A stretch of DNA of 47,870 nucleotides, from positions 22,941 to 70,810 of the forward strand of contig NZ_LKEG01000035.1 of the NCBI RefSeq assembly GCF_001645105.1, written 5' to 3'. Both the position numbers and the translations under genes were made by a program. The notes under the pieces are model-generated. The model made no database searches, was not told where the DNA came from, and saw nothing but the letters and a program-made list of their open reading frames with translations. The stretch comes from Pseudomonas marginalis. GTDB taxonomy: Bacteria > Pseudomonadota > Gammaproteobacteria > Pseudomonadales > Pseudomonadaceae. Positions 7,708 through 15,276 of this stretch are shown here, piece by piece; within the stretch, counting starts at the first letter, position 1; each line of letters opens with the position of its first letter.

Positions 7708-9030
7708 TTATCGAGTAGGAATCTTTGGCTTAGTGGCAGGTTCTGCACTCTCGAGAAAGCCTCGCGCCAACTGCTGATACAACTCAGGGCCCATTCTTGA
7801 ACTGACAGCCTTGGCGATCAGGGCTACCGCCATGAGACTGATCACCATGCTGTGGCTATTAATCATCTCCATCACAATGATTGCGGAGGTTATTGGCGAT
7901 TGAGTAACGGCAGCCAGAAAACCAACCATGCAGAGAGCAATGGTGGGCGGAGCGGCCAAGTGAAATAGCTCTGCGGTATTGGCGCCGACTGCAGCCCCTA
8001 CAGCGAGCGAAGGGGCGAAAATTCCGCCTGGAATACCAGAGAAATAGGTCACTACGGTCGCCAGGAAGCGAGTAGTGGGCGCGTGCCATGGCAGGACTAA
8101 ATCGGATGCGATGACCTGAGAGGTAATGCCGTAGCCACTACCGAACGACATTCCACCACTCAGCCACCCCAATATAGCGACGACCAATCCACAGATGCCG
8201 GCAAACCACACCGGGTGCAGGCGCCGCCATTGCCAGATCATGAGGTGTGGATGCCGCTGCGGCCATAACAACATTCGGCTGAACAAACCACCCAATAGCC
8301 CACATCCAATCCCTATGACTAATGCCGGGACGACTATGTCGAGGTTGATGTCCTGAATGCCGAAGTGACCGAAATAGTTGTAGTTTCCCTGCAAGGCAAT
8401 GGCAACCATCCCAGATAGGATGATGGTACTAAGAAGAACGCCGCTGGTACGGGTTTCCAGCTTGCGTCCCAGCTCTTCTACCGCGAATGCTATCCCTGCC
8501 AGGGGCGTATTGAATGCTGCCGCAATACCCGCTGCACCTCCCGCCAGAATAAGATCCTCTCTGCGTACGATTCGCGCATTGGGCAAGAAACGGTGAAAGA
8601 AGTGCATGATGGATGCCGCAACCTGAACTGAGGGCCCCTCACGCCCCGCCGAAAAACCGCCGGTCAGTGCTAGAGTTCCAAGGCTTATCTTGGCAAAAGC
8701 AATGCGCAGTGAAACCAGTCTGTTAATGGGCTTACCTTGACGTGCAAGTCGTGTTGCTGCGATTACCTGAGGAATTCCGCTGCCTTGGGCGCCCACGAAA
8801 AAGCGCGTTGTCAGCCAGACTACGAGCATGCCGATCAGTGGGGTGTAAATAAAAGGTAGCCACGCTCGCTCAGCGGTCTGTTGAGCAAACTGCGCCAGTG
8901 CCATGTCTGCCAGCCTTGCGAAAGCCACCACCAGTAGGCCGGCAATGGTTGCCGCAATCCATAACGTGACCCTGGTGCGCCAGCGCATTGACGCGAAGCC
9001 TCGGCGTAACAGCATTATCGGTTTGATCAC
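7708..9030 (-). CDS. ClC-family chloride channel/transporter
   Basis: A 440-residue polytopic membrane protein of the ClC family, which moves chloride (or, in some relatives, fluoride) across the inner membrane as a channel or proton-coupled antiporter. The three selectivity-filter motifs are all present: GSGIPQ near residue 84, GREGP near residue 128 carrying the gating glutamate, and GGIFAPSLAVGA in the C-terminal half. About ten hydrophobic segments can be seen, and there is no CBS domain tail. It stands alone on the minus strand between the decayed stretch at 7.3-7.7 kb and the trkH remnant. Confidence 0.9.
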   Translation of the reverse strand: MIKPIMLLRRGFASMRWRTRVTLWIAATIAGLLVVAFARLADMALAQFAQQTAERAWLPFIYTPLIGMLVVWLTTRFFVGAQGSGIPQVIAATRLARQGKPINRLVSLRIAFAKISLGTLALTGGFSAGREGPSVQVAASIMHFFHRFLPNARIVRREDLILAGGAAGIAAAFNTPLAGIAFAVEELGRKLETRTSGVLLSTIILSGMVAIALQGNYNYFGHFGIQDINLDIVVPALVIGIGCGLLGGLFSRMLLWPQRHPHLMIWQWRRLHPVWFAGICGLVVAILGWLSGGMSFGSGYGITSQVIASDLVLPWHAPTTRFLATVVTYFSGIPGGIFAPSLAVGAAVGANTAELFHLAAPPTIALCMVGFLAAVTQSPITSAIIVMEMINSHSMVISLMAVALIAKAVSSRMGPELYQQLARGFLESAEPATKPKIPTR

Positions 9031-9164
9031 CCGAAGGGCTTCCTTGAAGTCGCCATATTGACCGCAAGACTAACCAAATAAGCAGCTCGTTCCAAACAGC
9101 TTTGGCGGAGCCGCTCGACAGGCTTTTTTTACGCCCATGGGTATTCACCTATTCATTGATAGGA

Positions 9165-9312
9165 CTAATACCTCCAAAAAACCGGTGTTACGAGTACCAG
9201 GACGGTGAGTATCTCCAGCCGTCCCAGCAGCATGCCAATGGTAAGCAACCATTTTGCAGCGTCAGGTAATGACGAGAAGTTACCAGCAGGCCCGATGATT
9301 GTGCCTAAGCCT
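9165..9312 (-). pseudogene. trkH: C-terminal remnant of potassium transporter TrkH
   Basis: On the minus strand the frame ending with TAG at 9165 reads [17 protein letters not shown], then [14 protein letters not shown] and TPVFWRY. This is the final transmembrane end of the Trk potassium uptake subunit TrkH. Only about 48 residues are left. Upstream the similarity stops abruptly at about 9312, where a chemotaxis receptor tail starts on the other strand. Confidence 0.8.
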
Positions 9313-9315
9313 AAG

Positions 9316-9738
9316 CAGGGTCGAGGATTCGCGGTGGTCGCCGACGAGGTCAGAACTCTGGCCTCGCGCACACAAAACTCCACTGAAGAGAGCCGCCGGA
9401 TTATCCAAGAGCTGCAACTGGCAACAGGCGACGCCGTCGAGCAAATGAAAGCGGGAAAACTGCGCGCGCAGGAGTGCATCGAATCCGCTGATCAGGCCTC
9501 TACCAGCCTGGGTGCAATCAATGACGGCGTTGAGCAAATCGTAGGAATGAACACCCAGATAGCCAGCGCGGCGGTTCAGCAGCACGCCGTCTCGGAGGAT
9601 ATAAATCGCAATGTGACCGAGATTCGTAACGGTAGCCTTGCATTGATGGAGGGGATAGAGGACAACGCTGTGACTGCGGAAGAACTCTCGCTGCTGGCTG
9701 GGCAACTGCGTACTGTCGTTTCGCGTTTCAAGCTGTAA
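9316..9738 (+). pseudogene. C-terminal remnant of a methyl-accepting chemotaxis protein
   Basis: From [20 protein letters not shown], the signalling tip where CheA and CheW dock, to the terminal SRFKL the sequence is a clean methyl-accepting chemotaxis receptor C-terminus of about 140 residues. The sensor domain, membrane segments, HAMP domain and first signalling helix are absent. A longer open frame begins at 9205, but its first 37 residues are the antisense of the trkH remnant and are not receptor sequence. The fragment cannot be a working receptor; whether it is expressed as a soluble tip is unknown. Confidence 0.8.
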
Positions 9739-9909
9739 CGCGACAGAAGGGGAGCTCAACTTGTTGCCTCCCTCCAGCTTTTGCTTACGCTCCTACCGAT
9801 AGCGCGTTAACACCCAGCATTTTATAGGGGTCTAAGAGTTGAGTCTTCTCCTTCCTGCGAGTGTCTATTCTCTCGTAACGTGACAATACTAATTACTCAG
9901 GAAACTCCC

Positions 9910-10275
9910 ATGTCCAAACTTGCCGAATTCCGCCAACTCGAAAAACATCTTGCCGAGCAGCTCCAAGCGCTCGAAGCCTTGAAGGGCGATGCTGGGCTCA
10001 AGAAAGAAATCGAATTCGAAACGAAGCTGCGCGATTTGCTCGCAAAATACGGCTACAGCCTCAAGGACGTGATCAACCTGCTAGATCCACAAGCAGGCCG
10101 TCGCGCTCCAGTAGCCGAGTCCAAAGTGGGCAGTCGCAAGCCTCGCCAGTTGAAGGTTTATAAAAACCCTCACACTGGTGAAGTCGTCGAAACCAAGGGT
10201 GGTAACCACAAAACGCTTAAAGATTGGAAATCGAAGCACGGCGCCGCGACAGTTGAGTCCTGGCTGACCAAGTAA
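9910..10275 (+). CDS. mvaU: MvaU-type H-NS family protein
   Basis: A 121-residue xenogeneic silencer of the MvaT/MvaU family, the Pseudomonas counterpart of H-NS. It binds AT-rich DNA and represses acquired genes. The N-terminal coiled coil (MSKLAEFRQLEKHLAEQL) mediates oligomerisation. The C-terminal DNA-binding domain carries NPHTGEVVETKGGNHKTLKDW, the conserved MvaT signature with its AT-hook-like loop. The start at 9910 matches the family's MSKL beginning; an in-frame start at 9880 would add ten unrelated residues. A rho-independent terminator follows directly. The N-terminus is closer to MvaU than to MvaT from memory. Its place inside an accessory region suggests it could be an extra paralogue. 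Confidence 0.88.
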   Translation: MSKLAEFRQLEKHLAEQLQALEALKGDAGLKKEIEFETKLRDLLAKYGYSLKDVINLLDPQAGRRAPVAESKVGSRKPRQLKVYKNPHTGEVVETKGGNHKTLKDWKSKHGAATVESWLTK

Positions 10276-10290
10276 CTTTAGTTTGAGTGC

Positions 10291-10316
10291 AAAAGGGCCC
10301 CTGGGGCCCTTTTTAT
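10291..10316 (+). terminator. Rho-independent terminator of mvaU
   Basis: A perfect GGGCCCC/GGGGCCC stem-loop flanked by AAAA and a TTTTT run, 16 bp after the mvaU stop. Confidence 0.9.
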
Positions 10317-10448
10317 TTGTGCGTTACCAGAGTGTTAGTTCCAGCAGTCAGCTCGCTGACCCTGTGAAGCTTGTGTACCGACGCGACATGTCCCGCATTG
10401 GCCGGCGCTTCCTTAAAGCTCAGGCACTTTTAAGCATCCGTCTACGGC

Positions 10449-11621
10449 TCAGCCATTATGCGGTTGGTGGCTGCGTTCGATTTTCCATCGGGTACACAGC
10501 GCCAGAGCAATGAAGCATGCGCCCACCCAGCCTATGCTGCTAACGCCCACGCGATCTACCAGCAACCCAGTGATGACTGCACCAATGCCGATGCCTAGAT
10601 TTATCATTGATACGTTTATGGCGTTGATCAACTGACCAGCGTTCCCAGCCCTTTTTAGCACGTCTATTCCGATAAGCAGGCTGACACCAGCGTGGCTGCT
10701 GGCAACGATGATGATGGCGAGTGGTACAGCCCATGTGAGATTGCCAAACACTGACAGGGCGCACATGCCGGCTGCCATCGTCATCAAGACCCGCCTGAAC
10801 AAGGGCTCAAGATCGTCCTTCACGCGTTTGGATAAAATGAGATTGCTCGCGATGTCAGCGATGCCGTACAGGCACAGGAATAGCGTCACGCTCATTTCGC
10901 CGAAGCCCGTTTCCTTTTCCATGAACGTAGCCAGGAAATTGAATACCGAGGCTACGCCCGCAAACATTAGGCATGAACTGATCAAGGTCATGGTGACGTC
11001 GGATCTCAAGGCGACACGGACTGTGTCGCGCAGGTTTTCTTTCTGCCGCGATTCTTCAGTAGGCCTCACCCAAATCCACACGGTTAGCAAAGCCACACTG
11101 CTCAGCGCTGTCATCATCCACATTGCCATGCGCCAGTTGGTAGCGTCTGCGATGAGTTTGCCGACCGGGACGCCAACAACCGACGCGATCGAGATCCCGA
11201 CCAGAACTCTACCAATCGCCAGGCTTTCATTGCGGCCTTGCGACAGTGACTTCGCGGCCAGAGCGGCGTTTGTCCAGAAAACAGCGACACCGATACCTCC
11301 GAGTACACGACCGGCGAGGATGATGTAGTAATCGTTAAACGCTGCGGAAATCCCGTTCCCGAGAACCAGTGCCACACACGCGTATATGAGAAGGGATCGT
11401 TTGGAGGCGCGGTGCGCTAACACTCCAATAATGGGCGCGCTGATACCCATGCCTAAGGCAAAAGCTGTCACGAGCCCACTCGCTGCACCGATGGTGATGG
11501 CAAGCGATGTAGCAATTTGAGGCAGTAGGCCTGCGACGATAAATTCAGATGAGAGCATTACAAATGCAGTGAAGGTCAACGCATAGACCCTGGGGTTAAT
11601 CGTGCTGCGGTTTTGAGTCAT
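10449..11621 (-). CDS. MFS transporter (DHA1-type drug/metabolite exporter)
   Basis: A 390-residue protein with 12 hydrophobic segments. The first helix has SSEFIVAGLLPQIATSL, and the loop after helix 2 has the MFS signature-like GVLAHRASKR. Helix 5 carries GVPVGKLIADATNWRMAMW, the motif C pattern (G-x-P-x-G) of drug-type antiporters. This puts it with the DHA1/AraJ-like exporters of the inner membrane. The substrate is unknown. It lies downstream of, and in the same direction as, the esterase gene, but a strong hairpin sits between them. Confidence 0.82.
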   Translation of the reverse strand: MTQNRSTINPRVYALTFTAFVMLSSEFIVAGLLPQIATSLAITIGAASGLVTAFALGMGISAPIIGVLAHRASKRSLLIYACVALVLGNGISAAFNDYYIILAGRVLGGIGVAVFWTNAALAAKSLSQGRNESLAIGRVLVGISIASVVGVPVGKLIADATNWRMAMWMMTALSSVALLTVWIWVRPTEESRQKENLRDTVRVALRSDVTMTLISSCLMFAGVASVFNFLATFMEKETGFGEMSVTLFLCLYGIADIASNLILSKRVKDDLEPLFRRVLMTMAAGMCALSVFGNLTWAVPLAIIIVASSHAGVSLLIGIDVLKRAGNAGQLINAINVSMINLGIGIGAVITGLLVDRVGVSSIGWVGACFIALALCTRWKIERSHQPHNG

Positions 11622-11759
11622 TGGAAAATCTATCCTCTGAATTCAGTGGACATAACCTGCCGAGAGGGGGGGGCGTAAAAGTGGCATTTTTTTGGAGGGG
11701 GCAGGGCGGTTGCTCAGGTTTTGAATAACCTGAAGAGCTTGGTAGACGCAGCATCATCA

Positions 11760-11790
11760 AACCGCGACAGCCGGTAAAGCTGTCGCGGTT
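11760..11790 (-). terminator. Probable terminator of the esterase gene
   Basis: An 11-bp perfect stem, AACCGCGACAG with CTGTCGCGGTT, around a 9-base loop, starting 11 bp after the esterase stop. There is no long T run, so termination may be partial. A second, imperfect hairpin follows at 11712-11737. Confidence 0.55.
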
Positions 11791-11800
11791 GGTCTGCGTT

Positions 11801-12727
11801 TTAGCGGTTAGCGTCGGCCAGGCCAACCTCAATGAAGCGCACGGAGCTCTCCATCGCCTGCTGACCTTCTGGCAGCATGGTGGCGTAGAAGTGCCAGGCG
11901 TGGAACATTGCTGGCCAAACTTCCAGGTTCACGCGAACTCGGTTATCAGCCAGGTGAGTTGCAAGGCGCATTGCATCACTCAACATCAGCTCGTTCTCGC
12001 CGATCTGCACCAAGATTGGTGGAAGACCGGTAACGTCCGCGAACACAGGTGAGGCCAGAGGATGATTAGCCAATGTGTCGCCTAGGAATGCTCTGGCGAG
12101 GATGTCCAAGACAGGCTTGGAGTTCAGAGGATCCAGGCCTTCACGGTTGCTCATGGAAGCACCGGTGTGTTCAAGGTTCGCCCATGGTGAGATGGAGGAG
12201 CCAACCGCAGGCAATGGAAGCCCTTTCGATTTAGCCGCGACCATGACGCTGACGACCATTGCGCCACCAGCCGACTCGCCAGAGAACGCAATTTTGTTAG
12301 CCGGGATTTTCTGCTCAAGCAACCATTCGTAAGCGCGCAATGTGTCGTCAATTGATGCTGGGAACTTGTGCTCAGGAGCGAGGCGGTAGTCCGGCATGTA
12401 CACACGAGCACCGAGCATTTTCGCGTAGTTGCCGCCGATACCGTGGTAGCCGTCTGGACGTCCTACAATGTAGGCGCCGCCGTGGATGTACATCACGACC
12501 GCGTCGGTTTTGATCTCGTCCGGAGTAACCAGTGTGCCGGGTACACCACCCATGTCGACTGCTTCGAATTTAACGCCAACTGGCGCTGGATTTTGCGCGA
12601 GCATTTTTGCGTAAGAGTCGCGGATGTCGCTCATTTTTGTGGTGGTATCGATTCCCTTAAGAACGGGTACCAGATCGCTAAGGCTGTTGGCCCAGGTTTG
12701 GACGGCTGCTTGGACTTTAGTGTTCAT
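11801..12727 (-). CDS. HSL-type alpha/beta hydrolase (esterase)
   Basis: A 308-residue cytoplasmic esterase of the hormone-sensitive-lipase family. It has the oxyanion-hole motif HGGAY at residues 82-86 and the nucleophile elbow GESAGG with Ser152. The candidate acid lies in QIGENELMLSDA and the candidate histidine in MFHAWHFY. The segment PDYRLAPEHKFPA is typical of the family. Natural substrates are short-chain esters of various alcohols; the true one is unknown. It is divergent from a LysR regulator gene 121 bp away, so it is the likely target of that regulator. An inverted repeat in the intergenic region is shared with the LLM promoter region at 20.6 kb. Confidence 0.87.
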   Translation of the reverse strand: MNTKVQAAVQTWANSLSDLVPVLKGIDTTTKMSDIRDSYAKMLAQNPAPVGVKFEAVDMGGVPGTLVTPDEIKTDAVVMYIHGGAYIVGRPDGYHGIGGNYAKMLGARVYMPDYRLAPEHKFPASIDDTLRAYEWLLEQKIPANKIAFSGESAGGAMVVSVMVAAKSKGLPLPAVGSSISPWANLEHTGASMSNREGLDPLNSKPVLDILARAFLGDTLANHPLASPVFADVTGLPPILVQIGENELMLSDAMRLATHLADNRVRVNLEVWPAMFHAWHFYATMLPEGQQAMESSVRFIEVGLADANR

Positions 12728-12733
12728 AATGAC

Positions 12734-12769
12734 CTCAATTGATCGTTGGGAGTGGATTAGCTAATTGAG
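12734..12769. promoter_or_regulatory. Inverted repeat upstream of the esterase
   Basis: CTCAATT and AATTGAG arms are separated by 22 bases in the esterase/LysR divergent region. It is a candidate LysR site or promoter-overlapping operator; this is only an inference from symmetry and position. Confidence 0.35.
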
Positions 12770-12781
12770 ATACTATGCTTA

Positions 12782-12803
12782 GTATTGGGGAATAGGGTTC
12801 CCC
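12782..12803. promoter_or_regulatory. Candidate LysR operator (GTATTGGGGAA...TTCCCC)
   Basis: A GGGGAA/TTCCCC inverted repeat lies between the divergent esterase and LysR genes. A 22-bp element at 20613-20634 matches it at 18 positions and lies upstream of the LLM monooxygenase operon. Two matching symmetrical elements at promoter distance support a shared regulator. Confidence 0.5.
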
Positions 12804-12848
12804 ATAACAGGTGCTAAGCCGCCCGAACGTTGAGACCACCGAGGCCGT

Positions 12849-13787
12849 ATGGAACTCCATAACCTGAATGATATTGCCGCGTTTGTGAGCTCGGTAAATG
12901 CTGGAAGCTTCACTGCGGCGGCAAAGCAGCTTGGCCTTACGCGCTCTGCAGTGGGGAAGTCGATAGTTAGGCTCGAGACTCGTTTACAGGTGCGTCTACT
13001 GAATCGCACTACGCGTAGCTTGAGTATGACGGATGACGGCCAGGTTCTTTATGAGCGCTGTGTGGGTGTACTTCAGGATCTGGACGACGTGGAGGATGCT
13101 CTTGCGTTTCGTCGTTCGACACCCAGCGGGCGACTGCGGATGAGTCTGCCGGTTGCGCTGGGTAGACTTCATGTTCTTCAGCACATTGAGTGCTGCCTTA
13201 AGGATTGGCCCTCCCTGAGCGTGGATATCACCTTTTCTGACAGGCTGGTCGATCTGATCGATGAGGGATTTGATTTGGCCATGCGCATCGGGCCACCGAA
13301 GGAAGATTCTCGGTTGTTAACGCGCACTGTGGCCTACCAACAAATGATTACCTGCGCTTCCTCCAAATATTTGGCTGAGCATGCCGAGCCTAAAACGCCG
13401 CAGGATTTATCCGAGCACCAGTGCCTGCATTTCGTGAGTGGTGGGAGATTGCTTCCTTGGAATTTTCGCGTGAATAGTAGCTCTGTGTCCGTTACTCATG
13501 GTGGAAGGCTACAGATGGACAGTGCTGAGTCATTACACCAGTCAGCTGTAGCTGGCCTGGGCATCGCGACTCTTCCTTCCTACGTGGTGAACGACGATTT
13601 GAGGAGCGGCAAGCTTGTTCAATTGCTCGCTGGGTATGCAGAGGCCGCAGAGCCTATTCGGGTGATCTACCCTAGCAAGCGGCACCTCTCTCCAAAAATT
13701 CGACTCTTCATCGATAAGCTCGTGGAGGCTTGGTCACCATGCCCACCATGGGAGCAGCATTCTGCGGAAGGCATTCACTCTGCCTGA
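12849..13787 (+). CDS. LysR-family transcriptional regulator
   Basis: A 312-residue LysR regulator. The N-terminal winged helix-turn-helix is clear (NDIAAFVSSVNAGSFTAAAKQLGLTRSAVGK), with the wing and dimerisation helix in RLETRLQVRLLNRTTRSLS. The effector-binding half has the usual substrate-binding fold, with typical segments such as DLAMRIGPPKEDSRL and HQSAVAGLGIATLPSYV. It belongs to the LTTR group with the LNRTTRSLS wing (CrgA/DhcR-like). It is divergent from the esterase gene and probably regulates it. It may also act on the LLM operon at 20.5 kb, judging by the shared inverted repeat. Confidence 0.92.
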   Translation: MELHNLNDIAAFVSSVNAGSFTAAAKQLGLTRSAVGKSIVRLETRLQVRLLNRTTRSLSMTDDGQVLYERCVGVLQDLDDVEDALAFRRSTPSGRLRMSLPVALGRLHVLQHIECCLKDWPSLSVDITFSDRLVDLIDEGFDLAMRIGPPKEDSRLLTRTVAYQQMITCASSKYLAEHAEPKTPQDLSEHQCLHFVSGGRLLPWNFRVNSSSVSVTHGGRLQMDSAESLHQSAVAGLGIATLPSYVVNDDLRSGKLVQLLAGYAEAAEPIRVIYPSKRHLSPKIRLFIDKLVEAWSPCPPWEQHSAEGIHSA

Positions 13788-14064
13788 CCCGTGAGCGAAG
13801 CCCGCGCGGCTAGTCGATACCTATCATATGCATCGCGTATTCATTTCACTTGAGCATCGACTTCCAGGCGTGGGCACTGCGCCTGTATTCCGTGCATTTG
13901 CCAAAGGAGCCAGTGCCTCAGAGGCTTAGTGCGCCGGTGTTTTCCACATCCTCAATGTGATTGGCGCAGATGCTCATGACTGCGTTTCGTAGGAACCACT
14001 GGCGCTCCTTGCTGGGGAAGTGACCATGCAGACCGCTTGACAGCGGTGAAATATCCGAATAAAA

Positions 14065-14078
14065 ATGAAGCGCTTCAT
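14065..14078. promoter_or_regulatory. LacI-family operator O1
   Basis: ATGAAGCGCTTCAT is a perfect palindrome with the central CpG typical of LacI-family sites. It lies upstream of the SDR operon that includes the LacI-type regulator further downstream. Confidence 0.65.
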
Positions 14079-14163
14079 AAATATCTCTTTCGAGAATAAA
14101 TACAAAAAATAGAGTCGTGAAAAGAACACAGATTTTGTTGGCTTAGGCCCGCAGGCTGTGTGA

Positions 14164-14177
14164 ATGAAACGATTCAT
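14164..14177. promoter_or_regulatory. LacI-family operator O2
   Basis: ATGAAACGATTCAT repeats the O1 pattern with one asymmetrical pair. The O1 and O2 centres are 99 bp apart, a spacing compatible with repression looping. Confidence 0.65.
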
Positions 14178-14212
14178 ATTTGCCGTTTTCCTAGGCAAGT
14201 CTGGAGATCATA

Positions 14213-14446
14213 ATGATCACTGCATCATTAGCCCTCGCTCGGTCAACCACGCCGGCTGCCCTCGCCACTCTCTTATCTAAAGTCACCGACCGCTCCGGCA
14301 CGGGGGCACTGGCTTCGCCACGCAAATCTCCTAAAACCACCCGCCTACATGAGTCCGAAATTTTCGGTCAGCCAGTGCGGCATTGGACGCGTGTGAGCAT
14401 CACCGCGTCTTGTTTCTGTTTTTTCAGCGCGGGGAATTTGGCATGA
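14213..14446 (+). CDS. Small ORF leading the SDR operon
   Basis: A 77-residue frame preceded by CTGGAG seven bases before its ATG. Its TGA overlaps the SDR start codon (ATGA), an arrangement typical of translational coupling. The product starts MITASLALARSTTPAALATLL and is basic in the middle. I do not recognise it and it has no clear domain. It could be a small leader protein, the start of a gene whose rest has been deleted, or a chance frame. The ribosome binding site and the exact overlap argue for translation; the composition is less convincing. Confidence 0.35.
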   Translation: MITASLALARSTTPAALATLLSKVTDRSGTGALASPRKSPKTTRLHESEIFGQPVRHWTRVSITASCFCFFSAGNLA

Positions 14447-15213
14447 CGAATCTTCGACATTCAGGACGCACAGTTCTCATTACTGGGGCAGGAGGGGGCA
14501 TCGGTGCCTCAATTGCCCGGCTGTACTGCGAGGAGGGCGCGCGGGTTGCCTTGGTAGATTTCGACGAACAGTCAGTTTCCGAGCTTTCCCGGCAACTTAG
14601 TGCTGCCGGACATTTGGTGGCTTGGGCTAAAGCTGACGTATCAGATTTCGCTCAATGCAATCGAGCCTGTCTTGAGCTTAGTGAGCAGCTCGGCCCGATC
14701 GACACCTTGATTAACAATGCAGGTATTTCACCCAAACACGAGGGCGCACCAGCGCCGATTTGGGAAATGGATCCTCAGGAATGGGATCGCGTCGTTGGCA
14801 TCAACCTGACAGGCTCATTCAACTTGGTCAGAGCTCTCGCACCAGCGATGGTCGAACGCCGTTTTGGAAGAATAGTGAATATGTCTTCCGTTGCTGGCAG
14901 CGCTTACCTCCCTATCGTCGCGGCGCATTACAGCGCCACGAAAGCCGCAGTTATCGGTTTTACCCGTCACCTGGCAGGTGAACTCGGGCCCTATGGCATT
15001 ACGGCAAACGCACTGGCTCCGGGACGCATCGAAACGCCGCTTCTAAAAACCGTTTCTGCGCAAGCGAACCAGGCAGTCGTTGATGAGACTCCGTTGGGCC
15101 GTCTTGGAACGCCACTTGAGGTAGCTAAAGCAGCATGCTTTTTGACTTCAAACGACAGCGACTTCATCACGGGCCAAATTGTGGATGTGGCGGGTGGCTG
15201 GTTGATGCGCTGA
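14443..15213 (+). CDS. SDR-family NAD(P)-dependent oxidoreductase
   Basis: A 256-residue classical short-chain dehydrogenase. It has the cofactor loop TGAGGGIG near residues 14-21, NNAG in the central sheet, the catalytic serine in NMSSVAGS, and the Y-x-x-x-K pair in HYSATKAAV. An acidic residue at the end of the second strand (VALVDFDE) suggests NAD rather than NADP. The start at 14443 is preceded by GGGGAA; a longer frame begins at 14383 without a better site. It is the first recognised enzyme of the LacI-controlled operon and probably oxidises or reduces a hydroxyl of the same substrate handled by the downstream GldA-like enzyme. Confidence 0.85.
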   Translation: MTNLRHSGRTVLITGAGGGIGASIARLYCEEGARVALVDFDEQSVSELSRQLSAAGHLVAWAKADVSDFAQCNRACLELSEQLGPIDTLINNAGISPKHEGAPAPIWEMDPQEWDRVVGINLTGSFNLVRALAPAMVERRFGRIVNMSSVAGSAYLPIVAAHYSATKAAVIGFTRHLAGELGPYGITANALAPGRIETPLLKTVSAQANQAVVDETPLGRLGTPLEVAKAACFLTSNDSDFITGQIVDVAGGWLMR

Positions 15214-15276
15214 TCCATCCGGGCTCGTATTCAACGTAACGATTTATCTCACAGTTTTTCAGCAGCGGGTGGTGGC

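Larger units (their letters stand above)
13788..14212. other. Regulatory intergenic region with two LacI-type operators
   Basis: No gene is supported in the first 270 bp after the LysR stop. The rest is AT-rich and carries two 14-bp palindromes with a central CG, listed separately. It is the apparent promoter region of the SDR/GldA-like/cyclase operon. Confidence 0.6.

Noticed and set aside
9205..9738. A 177-aa open frame that looks like one gene
   Set aside because: Its first 37 residues are antisense to the trkH remnant and only the rest is receptor sequence, so it is a junction artefact, not a gene with its own function.
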